Assembly: GCA_944320355.1 (NCBI GenBank)
Contig: CALUHC010000035.1
Location: 62,001-126,000 of the forward strand
DNA length: 64,000 bases
Reading direction: 5' to 3'
DNA from: an uncultured Prevotella sp.
GTDB taxonomy: Bacteria > Bacteroidota > Bacteroidia > Bacteroidales > Bacteroidaceae
The notes under the pieces are model-generated. The model searched no databases, had not been told where the DNA came from, and worked only from the letters and a program-made list of their open reading frames with translations. Made by a program: the position numbers and the translations under genes. Each line of letters starts with the position of its first letter. Positions within the stretch are counted from its first letter, which is position 1. Shown here in pieces: positions 7,798 through 17,254 of this stretch.

Positions 7798-9681
7798 ATG
7801 AAGAAGAAGGTACTTATGGCGGCCATACTGGCCGCCACGAGCTTGCAGATACAGGCTGCCGGCGACGCCACAGAGGCCGCGGACAGCGTGGGCCTGGGCG
7901 AGGTTGTAGTGACGGGAACGCGCAATGCCACAGACATCCGCCACCTGCCGATGACCATCTCGGTGATGGACAGGCAGAAGCTGACCGAGAACTTCCGCAC
8001 GCAGCTGCTCCCGACCATCAACGAGCAGGTGCCCGGCCTGTTCGTGACGTCGCGCGGGGTGCTGGGCTACGGCGTGTCCACCGGAGCGGCCGGCTCCATA
8101 AAGGTGCGCGGAGTGGGCAGCGGCGCGTCGATGCTGGTGCTCATAGACGGCGTGCCGCAGTACGCCGGACTGATGGGGCACCCCATCCCCGATGCCTATC
8201 AGACCATGCTGGCCGACCGCGTGGAGGTGCTGCGCGGCCCCGCGTCGCTGCTCTACGGCAGCAACGCGATGGGCGGAGTGGTGAACATCGTGACGCGGCA
8301 GCTGCGCCACGACGGCTCGCGCACCAACGCAACGCTGCAAGGCGGGTCGTATGGCACGATAGAGGGCGGCATGACCAACACCACGCGCAAGGGCCGCGTG
8401 GAGAGCATATTGGGCTTCAACTACAGCCACACCGACGGCGACCGCCCCGACTCTAAGTTCAGCCAATATTCCGGCTTCGCCAAGCTGGGCTACGAAATCA
8501 GCAGCCACTGGCGCGCCACGGGCGACATAAACCTGACCCACTTTGAGGCCGAGAACCCGGGAGAGGTGGAGAGTCCGCTCACGGACAACGACTCGCGCAT
8601 AACCCGCGGCATGGCTTCGCTCGCGCTCACCAACACCTACCGCAACACGGAGGGCGCCGTCCGCGTGTTCTACAACTGGGGCCACCACGAGATAAACGAC
8701 GGCTACGGCCCGGGCGAAGAGCCGCAAGAGGCTCTCTATATGCACGACGACCTGATGGGCGGGGTGTCGATATACCAGAGCGCGTCGTTCTTCCGGGGCA
8801 ACAGGATAACGCTGGGCTTCGACTACCAGCACTTCGGCGGCCGCGCGTGGAACGAGGATATGACCACCAAGGCGGAGAGCGTGCTCGGCGACAAGGAGCA
8901 GGACGAGGTGGCCGGATATGCCGAGCTGCGCCAGGACCTGTGGTCGTGGCTGACCATAGACGCGGGTCTGCGCGTTGACCACCACTCGCAGTCGGGCACC
9001 GAACTCGTGCCGCAGGGCGGCCTTACGTTCCGCCTGTCGCCGCAGGCCGACCTGAAGGCCATGGTGAGCAAGGGCTTCCGCAACCCCACTATACGCGAGA
9101 TGTACATGTTTCCGCCCGCCAACGACCAGCTGGAACCAGAGCGGCTGATGAACTACGAGCTGGCCTACTCGCACCGGCTGCTGCACAACCGCCTGCGCCT
9201 CGGCGCCAACGTGTTCTACCTCAAGGCGGAAAACATCATCGAGACCGTGCGCACCGACGGCCGCCCGCGCAACATAAACACGGGCGAGATGGAGAACTGG
9301 GGAGTGGAGCTCGACGTGGCATACGACGTGACCGACCGTCTGAAGCTCAACGCCAACTACAGTTTCTTAGACATGAACCATCCCGTCACCGGTGCGCCCG
9401 AGCACAAGCTGTACCTCGGGGCTAACTATAGCGTGGGCCGCTTCGCCTTCGCCACGGGCCTGCAATACATAGACGGCCTCTACACGGCCACCGAAGCGGT
9501 GAACGGCGAGGACCGCACTGAGAACTTCTGGCTGTGGAATCTCACCGCGTCGTGCCGTGTGGCAAATGGCGTGAGGCTCTTCGCCCGTGGCGAAAACCTG
9601 CTCGCCCAGCGCTACGAGATAAACTATGGCTACCCCATACCGCGCGCAACGGCCATGGCGGGCATAGACTGGGAGTTCTGA
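7798..9681 (+). CDS. TonB-dependent outer-membrane receptor
   Basis: 627 residues. Signal peptide (MKKKVLMAAILAATSLQIQA), a TonB-box-like segment GEVVVTGTR (about residues 34-42), a plug domain with VRGVGSGASMLVLIDGVPQ and VEVLRGPASLLYGSNAMGG, and a 22-strand barrel ending in Trp-Glu-Phe. This compact form without an N-terminal carboxypeptidase-like domain is typical of siderophore, heme or cobalamin receptors rather than SusC. No riboswitch or Fur-like site was recognised in the short leader, so the ligand is open. The gene stands alone and is bracketed by two inverted copies of the long GE palindrome (7166-7370 and 9715-9930). Confidence 0.9.
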   Translation: MKKKVLMAAILAATSLQIQAAGDATEAADSVGLGEVVVTGTRNATDIRHLPMTISVMDRQKLTENFRTQLLPTINEQVPGLFVTSRGVLGYGVSTGAAGSIKVRGVGSGASMLVLIDGVPQYAGLMGHPIPDAYQTMLADRVEVLRGPASLLYGSNAMGGVVNIVTRQLRHDGSRTNATLQGGSYGTIEGGMTNTTRKGRVESILGFNYSHTDGDRPDSKFSQYSGFAKLGYEISSHWRATGDINLTHFEAENPGEVESPLTDNDSRITRGMASLALTNTYRNTEGAVRVFYNWGHHEINDGYGPGEEPQEALYMHDDLMGGVSIYQSASFFRGNRITLGFDYQHFGGRAWNEDMTTKAESVLGDKEQDEVAGYAELRQDLWSWLTIDAGLRVDHHSQSGTELVPQGGLTFRLSPQADLKAMVSKGFRNPTIREMYMFPPANDQLEPERLMNYELAYSHRLLHNRLRLGANVFYLKAENIIETVRTDGRPRNINTGEMENWGVELDVAYDVTDRLKLNANYSFLDMNHPVTGAPEHKLYLGANYSVGRFAFATGLQYIDGLYTATEAVNGEDRTENFWLWNLTASCRVANGVRLFARGENLLAQRYEINYGYPIPRATAMAGIDWEF

Positions 9682-9714
9682 AGCCCCCTCCAATTATCTT
9701 TAGGAGTATAGGAG

Positions 9715-9930
9715 ATTTTTATTAGGAGTTAAGGAGTTAGAGGGAGTTAAGGAGTTAAGACAATAGCTTTGTTGGATGGTTTGTTCCATATCACAAAGCA
9801 TACGTCTTAACTCCTTAACTCCCTCTAACTCCTTAACTCCTAAATAACGAATAATAAGCCAAAGCTATTGTCTTAACTCCTTTATTCCCCCTAACTCCTT
9901 AACTCCTAAAAATCCTCTCCTTAACTCCTA
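9715..9930. repeat. GGAGTTA palindrome (GE), copy b
   Basis: A perfect 38-bp inverted repeat, 9724-9761 against 9804-9841, with a 42-nt loop, followed by a further half-copy (9856-9929) with the same units. Its loop is about 80 percent identical to the reverse complement of the loop in copy a, so the two copies are inverted relative to each other around the TonB receptor gene. Confidence 0.85.
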
Positions 9931-9940
9931 AAATATAACG

Positions 9941-10900
9941 TTATTCCCTTACCCTTGAATAGGCCAAGTTGAACGCCCCGAAGAACACGAATGCCGAGAG
10001 CCAGCCCGCGAACACGTCGATGGCGTAGTGGGCGTAGATATATACGGTGGAGAGGCACAGCAGGACATAGAACGGCAGGAGGATGTAGAAGAGCCGCCGC
10101 GAGCGCGAGCGCCACGCCAGGATGAGCAGTATCGTGCTTATGCCCACGTGGCTGCTGGGGAATGCCGCGGTGGGCCGCTCGCCCGCCTCGTGGGCATCCA
10201 CCACCATGCCATAGAACACACCGTCCTCATAGCCGGGGCTGGTGAGCGCCTCGGAGTGGGTGGCAAAGTAGTCGCCCACGTCGGGAAAGCTGCCCTGCTC
10301 TACCCTTTCCATCCCCACGGCCTTGTAGTAATACTGCGGACCGGCCACAGGAACGAAGACGTAAATGACGTAGTAGGCAAAGAAAGACGCGAGGATTATG
10401 AACGTGGCACGGCCGAAATCCTTGTACCGCCAGACGAAAAAGAACACCGTGACGACGAGTATCATGGGAAAATAGGCCACGTAGCCCAGGTCCATAAGCT
10501 CGCTGAACACCGGCCACGGCAGCGCCTTGCAGAAGAGAAGCGAGGGCTGGCAGCCGAAGATGTGCTGCTCCCAAGTGGCAAACACGTGGTCGAGGTTGGG
10601 GAACATACGGTTGAACTCGTAGGTGTCGGGATACCACCACGACAGCAACGCCATCTGCACCGCCACGCGGGCGAAGCGCAACAGCCGCAGCGGCATCATG
10701 CGATAGACACCCCACAGGGCGGCGGTGATGACGGCAATGCGCAGCCGTCCCCACAGCATGGACTCCGGATTGTGGAGCTTGGTGTAGGTGAAGAGCATGA
10801 TGACGAGCGTCAACGCCATGTAGGCCACCATCACCCACTCGGCCGCGAGCAGCCCTTTCTTGGGTTTCTTGTCGAGCTTGAATATGTCGAGATAATTCAT
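9941..10900 (-). CDS. PAP2-family membrane phosphatase/inositolphosphotransferase-like protein
   Basis: 319 residues, integral membrane protein with about six to eight hydrophobic segments. The PAP2 motifs are RPTAAFPSSHVG (about residues 240-251) and HYAIDVFAG (about 293-301), giving the catalytic His pair and Asp. The layout resembles the Aur1/Ipt1-like PAP2_3 group, which moves phospho-head groups between lipids; in Bacteroidales some members serve inositol lipid synthesis, but that role is only inferred. The start (MNYLDIFKLDKKPKKG) is cytoplasmic and basic. Its upstream region is filled by GE repeats (10915-11070), so no promoter was recognised. Confidence 0.8.
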   Translation of the reverse strand: MNYLDIFKLDKKPKKGLLAAEWVMVAYMALTLVIMLFTYTKLHNPESMLWGRLRIAVITAALWGVYRMMPLRLLRFARVAVQMALLSWWYPDTYEFNRMFPNLDHVFATWEQHIFGCQPSLLFCKALPWPVFSELMDLGYVAYFPMILVVTVFFFVWRYKDFGRATFIILASFFAYYVIYVFVPVAGPQYYYKAVGMERVEQGSFPDVGDYFATHSEALTSPGYEDGVFYGMVVDAHEAGERPTAAFPSSHVGISTILLILAWRSRSRRLFYILLPFYVLLCLSTVYIYAHYAIDVFAGWLSAFVFFGAFNLAYSRVRE

Positions 10901-10914
10901 TTTTATTTTAGAAG

Positions 10915-11070
10915 TTAAAGAAGTTAACGGAAGTTATCGCTCCACTGCGTTCCGCTCGTGAAGTTAACGGACAAATGCTTTGCCATATCTCTTTTTGGGA
11001 AGTGAAAGGAGTTAGAAGAAGTTATCGCTCCACTACGTTCCGCTCAGGAAGTTAACGGACAAATGCTTTT
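10915..11070. repeat. GE direct repeat, copy c, plus AE motif
   Basis: Two direct copies of a roughly 54-bp unit (GAAGTTATCGCTCCACTGCG..., then GTTAACGGACAAATGCTTT) start near 10931 and 11010. The rest of the spacer to 11202 includes the AE-type string CTTAATTCTCAATTCCTAAT (about 11178-11197) next to the 3' end of the epimerase gene. Confidence 0.7.
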
Positions 11071-11202
11071 GCGCTCGGCGCACCCTAATCCTCGCCCTGG
11101 TGAGGGCTGGAAAGACTTTAGCTGTAAGTGTCTTTCCCCTTTTTTAAGGCTGCAGGAGTTGCCCCGGCATTCTTTCTTAATTCTCAATTCCTAATTCTCA
11201 AC

Positions 11203-12198
11203 TTACCTTATCCACCCGTTGTCCTTGTACCACCGGATGGTCTCGGGCACGCCGCGGGCCAGGTCGTACTGCGGAGTGAAGCCCAGTTCGGCGCGCGCCG
11301 GTGCGATGTCGCACCGCCAGTTGCGCTGCCGCATGATGCGGTACTTGTCGTTGTTCAGTGCCGTTGGGCGACCGGTTAGCCGGCCGGCGTACTCGCCGCA
11401 GAAAGTTATGGCGCGCAGGAGCCACAGCGGAGCCTTGACGCGGAGCACCCACGGGCGGCCCAGCTCGGCTATGATGAGGTCGCTGAAGGTGCGCGAGGAG
11501 TAAACGCGGCCGTCGCTCAGCAGGTACTTCGCGCCAGCGCGCCCCCGCTCCAAGGCCAGGAACACGGCCTGCACGAGGTCCTTCACATATATAAAGGTGA
11601 GGTCTTGCGGGCGCAGCCCGGCGGCGAAGTCGGTGTGGCGGACGATGCTCTGCACCATCATGAAGTAGTCGCGCTCGCGCGGGCCGTACACTCCCGTGGG
11701 CCGGAGCGTCACCACGGGGAAGCCGTCGAGCCCGTCCAAGTATCGCTCGGCGGCGAGCTTGCTCAGCCCGTAGGCCGTGTCGGGGCGTGGAGTGTCGGCG
11801 GCGGATATGTCGGTATATGGCCGCCGCTCGCGCACGGGGCCCATGACGCTGAGGCTGCTGATGAAGACGAAGCGGCGCAGGGGCGCCTGCAGCTCGCGCA
11901 GCGCGTCGGCAAGACGGGCTGTTCCGTCGGTGTTCACGCGGCTGAAGTCGCGCCTGTCGGTGCACTTTGTGGCTCCGGCGGCGTGCACCACGTAGTCGAG
12001 CGCGAGGCCAGAGAGGCTCCGCTTCAGGCTGTCCTTGCTGCCGAAGTCAAGCTCAATGAAGTTGATGCGCGGGTCGGCAAGATACTTGCGGCTGCTCGTC
12101 GGGCGCACTGCGGCCCATACGTTCATGCCTCTGGCGAGGGCTTCTTCGACGATGAAGCTGCCGATGAAGCCCGAAGCTCCTGTTACGAGTATGTTCAT
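11203..12198 (-). CDS. Extended SDR: NAD(P)-dependent epimerase/dehydratase
   Basis: 331 residues from the ATG at 12198 (MNILVTGASGFIGSFIVEEA). This start is preferred because the N-terminal Rossmann strand begins directly with TGASGFIG, while the longer frame adds a 40-residue basic, low-complexity leader. The catalytic YGLSK (Tyr-x-x-x-Lys) and an upstream SSLSVMG serine are present. Members act on nucleotide sugars, dihydroflavonol-like substrates or sterol-like compounds; the specific substrate cannot be told. Just upstream lies PA copy 2, and the CDF gene is on the same strand further up, so co-transcription across the repeat is possible but unproven. Confidence 0.85.
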   Translation of the reverse strand: MNILVTGASGFIGSFIVEEALARGMNVWAAVRPTSSRKYLADPRINFIELDFGSKDSLKRSLSGLALDYVVHAAGATKCTDRRDFSRVNTDGTARLADALRELQAPLRRFVFISSLSVMGPVRERRPYTDISAADTPRPDTAYGLSKLAAERYLDGLDGFPVVTLRPTGVYGPRERDYFMMVQSIVRHTDFAAGLRPQDLTFIYVKDLVQAVFLALERGRAGAKYLLSDGRVYSSRTFSDLIIAELGRPWVLRVKAPLWLLRAITFCGEYAGRLTGRPTALNNDKYRIMRQRNWRCDIAPARAELGFTPQYDLARGVPETIRWYKDNGWIR

Positions 12199-12284
12199 CT
12201 GTTGCTTTTTTGCTTGTTGTCCTTCTCTGCCCGGGTGCTCTCTGCGCCGCCGTGCCGCTCGGCTGGCGGCGCGCCCTCTACCGG

Positions 12285-12409
12285 ACAGTGTAACCATCTG
12301 ACTGTCAATATGTTGCAAAACAGGCCGTTTTGGCCTCCGAAACGGCCCGTTTCATCGTGCAAAACGTGCCGTTTCAGGGCGCGAAACGTGCCGTTTCGCA
12401 AACCCGTAT
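12285..12409. repeat. 22-bp palindrome array (PA), copy 2
   Basis: Four units (central triplets agg/gcc, gcc, tgc, tgc) at 22-bp spacing, 12315-12400. The flank GTAACCATCTGACTGTCAAT lies on the left, so this copy is inverted relative to copy 1. Located just upstream of the SDR gene. Confidence 0.85.
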
Positions 12410-12440
12410 GCTGCGGGCCGCCTTGCGGCGGCGCGCCGAC

Positions 12441-13334
12441 TCACTTGCGGGGCTCCACGTGCAGTATGATGTGTGTGCGCTCGCCGAACTCCCGGCGCAG
12501 CCGTTGCTCTATTGCTGTGGCGCGGGCGTGCGACTCGCTCAGGCTCATGCCGCCCGGCATACGCACGTGCATCTCTATGGCAACGGCACTGCCTATGCGG
12601 CGCGTGCACAAGTGGTGGATGTCGCTAACGCCCGGCTCGCCCAGCGCGATGTTGCGTATCTGCCGCTCCACGTCGGCAGGCAGGCTCTTCTCCAGCAGCT
12701 CGTCAGACGACTGGCGTATCTGTTTCAGCGCCTGCTGCATGATGAGCAGGCTCACCACCACGGCTGCTATGGGGTCGAGCACGGCCCAGCCGCTGCCCAA
12801 AACGATGGCGCCGCCGATGCCGATGGCCGTGCCCACAGACGAAAGGGCGTCGCTGCGGTGGTGCCAGGCGTTGGCTATCACGGCCGGAGAGCCGAGCCTG
12901 CGCCCCACGCTCACGGTGAACCTGTAGGCCCACTCCTTCAGGGCTATGCTGGCGATGGCGGCCACAAGGGCTATGCCCCCCGGCACTTCGAGCTGCCCTC
13001 CGCGCGCCACGCTGACTATGCGCACCACCCCGTCGTAGCAGATGGCCGCCCCCACCACGAGCAGGGCGATGCCGATGAGCGACGAGGCCATGGTCTCGTA
13101 CTTGCCGTGGCCGTAGTCGTGGTCTTCGTCCTGAGGCTTCTCGCTGATGTGGACGAACAGCAGCACGACGGCATCCGTGAGCAAGTCGGAGAGCGAATGC
13201 ACCGCGTCGGCTATCATAGCGGCCGAACAGCCCACCACCCCGCTCACGAACTTGAACGCCACCAGGGCAACGTTTATGGCGCTCCCGGCCAGCGTCACAC
13301 GGCGTATCGCCTTTTCGCGGTTGTTTGTTGTCAT
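12441..13334 (-). CDS. Cation diffusion facilitator (CDF) family metal exporter
   Basis: 297 residues. Six-helix membrane domain plus a cytoplasmic C-terminal domain. Metal-site motifs are ADAVHSLSD (HxxxD in helix 2) and AWHHRSDALSS (helix 5); an intervening DHDYGHGKYE loop is typical of zinc/iron/manganese/cobalt exporters. It works by proton antiport at the inner membrane. The ATG at 13334 is chosen because a longer reading to 13355 would start inside the -7 promoter box (13353-13360). Divergent from rnr. Confidence 0.92.
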   Translation of the reverse strand: MTTNNREKAIRRVTLAGSAINVALVAFKFVSGVVGCSAAMIADAVHSLSDLLTDAVVLLFVHISEKPQDEDHDYGHGKYETMASSLIGIALLVVGAAICYDGVVRIVSVARGGQLEVPGGIALVAAIASIALKEWAYRFTVSVGRRLGSPAVIANAWHHRSDALSSVGTAIGIGGAIVLGSGWAVLDPIAAVVVSLLIMQQALKQIRQSSDELLEKSLPADVERQIRNIALGEPGVSDIHHLCTRRIGSAVAIEMHVRMPGGMSLSESHARATAIEQRLRREFGERTHIILHVEPRK

Positions 13335-13352
13335 CGTTTTGAAATTTGGGTG

Positions 13353-13360
13353 CAAAGTTA
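13353..13360 (-). promoter_or_regulatory. -7 box of the CDF gene; it decides the start codon
   Basis: TAACTTTG on the minus strand, about 18 nt before the chosen ATG. The upstream ATG at 13355 lies within this box and so could not be transcribed from it. Confidence 0.65.
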
Positions 13361-13482
13361 CTACTTTTAAATAAATAATAACTGAAAATGCGAGGAAATA
13401 CCGATTTTATTTAGTTACTTTGCATAGGGCAAGGGAGGTCCGTCCGAACACAACGCGAACAAACATCAAAACTATCATATCT

Positions 13483-15678
13483 ATGGGAAAGAAAAAAGGC
13501 GGAAAACGCATGAACAAAAGGCAAGTGGCCGAGGCCCTGCAGGCTCTCTTCGCTGCCGAGCCCGGCAAAGTGCTTAGCCTCAAGTATATATTCAAGCACC
13601 TGAACCTTGACACCCACCCGCTGAAGATGCTCGCGGTGGACACGCTCGAAGAGATGGCATGGGACGACTATGTGACCAAGGTGAGCGACAACTCATACCG
13701 GCTGAACATGAAGACGCAGGTGCAGGTGGGCCGATTCCGCCGCAAACAGAACGGAAAGAACAGCTTCATACCCGACGACGGCTCGCAGCCGGTGTTCGTG
13801 GCGGAGCGCAACTCCATGTCCGCGCTCGACGGAGACCGCGTGCAGGCCACGTTCATGGCGCGCCGCAAGAAGCACATGAAGGAAGCCATGGTGACGGCAA
13901 TCCTTGAGCGCGCCCGCGACACATTCGTCGGGCGGCTGCGCGTGGGCAAGGACATGGCATTCCTCGTCACGCCAGGCAACATCTTCGTCAACGACATAAT
14001 CATACCCAAGCGCAAGCTGAAGGGAGGCAAGGACGGCGAGAAAGCCGTGGTGAAGATAACCCAATGGCCCGACGCCGACCACAAGAACCTGATGGGAGAG
14101 GTGGTCGACGTGCTCGGCGAGCAGGGCGACAACGACGTGGAGATGAACGCCATCCTGGCGCAATACGGCCTGCCCTACAAGTACCCGAAGCACGTCGAGG
14201 ACGCGGCCAACAAGATTCCGGCGGAGATAACGCCCGAGGACATGGAGGAACGCGAGGACTTCCGCCCCGTGTTCACCTGCACCATAGACCCCCACGACGC
14301 AAAGGACTTCGACGACGCGCTATCCATACGCCGCCTCGACAGCGGCCTGTGGGAAGTCGGGGTGCACATAGCCGACGTGTCGCACTACGTCACCGAGGGC
14401 TCTGTCATAGACAAGGAGGCCGTGAAGCGCGCCACGAGCGTCTACCTCGTAGACCGGACCATACCCATGCTCCCCGAGCGTCTGTGCAACTTCATCTGCT
14501 CACTGCGCCCCGACGAGGACAAGCTGGCATACAGCGTGGTGTTCAATCTCAACGACGAGGCCGAGATAAAGGGCTGGCGGCTCGTGCACACCGTCATACG
14601 CAGCAAGCGCCGCTACGCCTACGAGGAGGTGCAGGCGCTGCTTGAGGACAACGGAGTGGTGGACGGAACGGGCCAACCCGCACCCGCGCCCGGCCCCGAA
14701 GGCTACAAGGGCGAGCACGCCGCCGAGCTGATAAAGCTCGACGCCCTGGCCAAGAAACTGCGCGAGCAGAGGTTCAAGAACGGCGCGGTGAAGTTCGACC
14801 GCGAGGAGCTTCACTTCGACGTCGACGACAAGGGGCACCCCACGCGCTGCTACTTCAAGAAGTCAAAGGACGCAAACAAGCTCATAGAGGAGTTCATGCT
14901 GCTGGCCAACCGCACCGTGGCCGAGAGCGTGGGCCGAGTGAAGAAGGGACAGAAAGCCAAGACCCTGCCCTACCGCATACACGACCAGCCCGACCCGACA
15001 AAGCTCGAAACGCTGCGCACATTCGTCGTGAAGTTCGGCTACAAGCTCAAGACCGCCGGCACCAAGGGCGCAATCTCCAAGAGCCTCAACGCACTGATGG
15101 ACCAGTGCGCCGGCCGCAAGGAGCAAAAACTAATAGAGACTGTGGCCCTCAGGGCAATGATGAAGGCCAAGTACAGCGTGCACAACATAGGCCACTACGG
15201 CCTCGCCTTCGACTACTACACGCACTTCACGTCGCCCATACGCCGCTATCCCGACACCATGGTGCACCGCCTGCTCACCCGCTACCAGCGCGGAGGGCGC
15301 TCCGCCAACAAGGATCACTACGAGGAACTGTGCGAGCACTGCAGCGACATGGAGCTGATAGCGCAGAACGCCGAGCGCGACTCTATAAAGTACAAGATGG
15401 TGGAATTCATGGCCGACAAGATAGGAAACGTGTACGACGCGCACATCAGCGGCATCACCTCCTACGGCATCTACTGCGAGATAGACGAGAACCACTGCGA
15501 GGGAATGGTGCCCATGCACGACCTCGGCGGCGACTATTACGAGTTCGACGAGCGCAACTACTGCCTCGTTGGCCGCCGCCGCCACCACAAATACCAGCTC
15601 GGCGACCCCATAAGGATAAAGGTGGCCAAGGCCAATCTGGAGAAAAAGCAGCTCGACTTTGTGGTGGCCGACGAGTAG
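13483..15678 (+). CDS. rnr: Ribonuclease R
   Basis: 731 residues from ATG 13483 (MGKKKGGKRMNKRQVAE). 3'-5' exoribonuclease that digests structured RNA in turnover and rRNA quality control. Domain order: N-terminal winged helix (about 10-75), two cold-shock OB domains (75-250), RNB catalytic domain (about 270-610) with the magnesium-binding cluster DPHDAKDFDDALS, and a C-terminal S1 domain (about 640-725, GNVYDAHISGITSYG). The longer frame from 13420 adds 21 residues encoded within the leader, where a -7-like TACTTTGC lies at about 13416-13423, so it is unlikely. No basic tail follows the S1 domain, as is usual in Bacteroidetes. Confidence 0.95.
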   Translation: MGKKKGGKRMNKRQVAEALQALFAAEPGKVLSLKYIFKHLNLDTHPLKMLAVDTLEEMAWDDYVTKVSDNSYRLNMKTQVQVGRFRRKQNGKNSFIPDDGSQPVFVAERNSMSALDGDRVQATFMARRKKHMKEAMVTAILERARDTFVGRLRVGKDMAFLVTPGNIFVNDIIIPKRKLKGGKDGEKAVVKITQWPDADHKNLMGEVVDVLGEQGDNDVEMNAILAQYGLPYKYPKHVEDAANKIPAEITPEDMEEREDFRPVFTCTIDPHDAKDFDDALSIRRLDSGLWEVGVHIADVSHYVTEGSVIDKEAVKRATSVYLVDRTIPMLPERLCNFICSLRPDEDKLAYSVVFNLNDEAEIKGWRLVHTVIRSKRRYAYEEVQALLEDNGVVDGTGQPAPAPGPEGYKGEHAAELIKLDALAKKLREQRFKNGAVKFDREELHFDVDDKGHPTRCYFKKSKDANKLIEEFMLLANRTVAESVGRVKKGQKAKTLPYRIHDQPDPTKLETLRTFVVKFGYKLKTAGTKGAISKSLNALMDQCAGRKEQKLIETVALRAMMKAKYSVHNIGHYGLAFDYYTHFTSPIRRYPDTMVHRLLTRYQRGGRSANKDHYEELCEHCSDMELIAQNAERDSIKYKMVEFMADKIGNVYDAHISGITSYGIYCEIDENHCEGMVPMHDLGGDYYEFDERNYCLVGRRRHHKYQLGDPIRIKVAKANLEKKQLDFVVADE

Positions 15679-15714
15679 CGGGACGAATGCTCAGGAGGCA
15701 AAAGAGTTCTTATT

Positions 15715-15790
15715 AGGAATCAAAGAAGCCAGATGGAGCCACCGCTCCACTTCGTTTCGCAGAGGAGTTAGAGGCCGAATGTTTGGGGCG
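15715..15790. repeat. Degenerate GE half-copy
   Basis: Contains ACCGCTCCACTTCGTTTCGC and GGAGTTAGAGGCCGAATG, a mutated form of the GE direct-repeat unit seen at 10931-11070. It lies in the spacer between convergent rnr and the phosphatase gene. Confidence 0.55.
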
Positions 15791-15825
15791 CAGCCAAGAA
15801 ATGCTTAGCGGCCTGCGGTATATCA

Positions 15826-15968
15826 AAAATCAAAGCCGGTCATATAGCCGTGCAAAACGGGTCGTTTCGCTTTCCGAAACGACCCGTTTCATCGTCTGAA
15901 ACGTGCCGTTTTGCAGTGCAAAACGGCACGTTTTGTAACCCCGCTGATTATCAATGGCTTACAGAGGC
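15826..15968. repeat. 22-bp palindrome array (PA), copy 3
   Basis: ATCAAAAATCAAAG on the left, about four units at 22-bp spacing (15852-15935), then GTAACCCCGCTGATTATCAA and GGCTTACAGAGGC on the right. Same orientation as copy 1, and nearly identical to it in the flanks. Confidence 0.88.
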
Positions 15969-16004
15969 TGCGCAGACGGCGCGGCGCATGGCAAGAATCC
16001 AAGA

Positions 16005-16090
16005 AGCTGTTTTGATTTTATGAATGTCCGCATTTTGCCAACTCGACGTACACATCTCCCCTCCTTTTGCAAAGGAGTGGCGGGCGCGGC
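16005..16090. repeat. TGAATGTCCGCATTTTGCCA arm and CTCCTTTTGCAAAGGAG palindrome
   Basis: GAAGCTGTTTTGATTTTATG, then the arm TGAATGTCCGCATTTTGCCA (about 16020-16039), then a CCCCTCCTTTTGCAAAGGAG palindrome. The same three motifs recur at 44.2-45.0 kb. They lie directly after the stop of the convergent phosphatase gene. Confidence 0.65.
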
Positions 16091-16107
16091 TTTGCTGCCG
16101 CGGCGGT

Positions 16108-17178
16108 TCAGAACTTTATCGCTGTGCCTGCGCCCTCGTGCTTCGGGGCGAAGTCTATGCCGAGCAGGGCGGCGATGGTGGCTGCCACCTGGTTGTTGTG
16201 GTAGTCGCCGGCCGTGAGCACGCCCTTGGCCGGCACGCCCGCGCCGAAGGCCATGAGCCATGTCTCGTTGGAGCGGTCCACCTCGCGGCTGTGGTGGAAC
16301 CAGCCCTTGCCCTCGCTCACGCCGCGGCCGTGGTCGCAGGTGATGATGAACGTGGTCTGGTCGCGATAGAACGGGTCGGCCTGCGCCGTCTCCCACAGTT
16401 CCTTTATGAAGCGGTCCACATCCTGCGCGGCCTCGAGGTAGAGGCGGTAGTTGCCCGCGTGGGCCCACTCGTCGGTGTCGCCGTAGCCCACGAACATCAG
16501 TTCCGGGTGGCGCGACTTCATGGCTTCGAGGGCATACTCGTGGGTGAACACGTCGAAGCGCTCCTCCTCCCAGTAGCGGGGCGTGCCGTCCTGCAGCTTG
16601 TTCACGTACAGCTCGCGCTCCGTGGGCTGTTTGGACAGCGAGTGGCGGTAGTTGGCGTTCACCTCAAGTCCGCTGCGCTTCTCGTTGAATATCTGTATGA
16701 AGCGGCCCCAGCTGCCGAAGACGAGCACCTTGCCGCGGTATTCCGGCGTGTTGTTGGCCACCTCGAAGACCGTCATGTTGGGGTTGGGCAGCGGGGCGTT
16801 AGAGTTGATGTTCACGTCGTCGGGGTAGCCGCAGAGGGTCTCGTTGTACCCCGGGTAAGAGAACCACATATTGTTCGTCACGCTCATGCGGCAGCCCTTG
16901 TCGCGGTTGCCGATCATGATGCCGTTCTCGGCGATGTGGCTCCACGTGAAGGGCATGAGCGCGCGGCGACGCCCTTCGGCCGTTGGCCGCCAGAAGTCGG
17001 CCTTCATCATGTCCGGGTTGCCGAACTCCTTGTCGTTCACCAGCAGCGAGTCGGCGCCGCGATACAGCTCTTGCCAGCGGTAGCCGTCAACCATTATCAC
17101 TATCACCTTGCTCTTTGCCAGAGCCACGGCCGGTGCCAACAGCAGGGCGGCCAGCAGCAGTTTTGCTATTCTTTTCAT
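16108..17178 (-). CDS. Exported alkaline phosphatase/phosphodiesterase superfamily protein
   Basis: 356 residues with a cleavable signal peptide (MKRIAKLLLAALLLAPAVALA), hence periplasmic or outer. The metal-binding pattern of the alkaline phosphatase superfamily is seen: VIVIMVDGYRW (first Asp, about residue 31), GYGDTDEWAHAGN (Asp and His) and TCDHGRG (Asp-His), plus a late HHSREVDRS. No sulfatase CxPxR signature is present, so it is more likely a phosphatase or nucleotide pyrophosphatase-like enzyme; the nucleophile may be in the segment following PFTWSHIAENG. Followed upstream on the same strand by a second exported phosphoesterase gene, which hints at a shared phosphate-scavenging role. 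Confidence 0.78.
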   Translation of the reverse strand: MKRIAKLLLAALLLAPAVALAKSKVIVIMVDGYRWQELYRGADSLLVNDKEFGNPDMMKADFWRPTAEGRRRALMPFTWSHIAENGIMIGNRDKGCRMSVTNNMWFSYPGYNETLCGYPDDVNINSNAPLPNPNMTVFEVANNTPEYRGKVLVFGSWGRFIQIFNEKRSGLEVNANYRHSLSKQPTERELYVNKLQDGTPRYWEEERFDVFTHEYALEAMKSRHPELMFVGYGDTDEWAHAGNYRLYLEAAQDVDRFIKELWETAQADPFYRDQTTFIITCDHGRGVSEGKGWFHHSREVDRSNETWLMAFGAGVPAKGVLTAGDYHNNQVAATIAALLGIDFAPKHEGAGTAIKF

Positions 17179-17254
17179 CGTTGTTTTGGTTTTGGGAGGG
17201 CCGGGAGCACTGGGAGTTGTGGGAGAGCTGAGAGCGATGGGAGCCGTGGGCGCA

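Noticed and set aside
9715-9930. Insertion sequence remnant
   Set aside because: Palindromic repeat without transposase residue, and no target duplication was visible; kept as a repeat.
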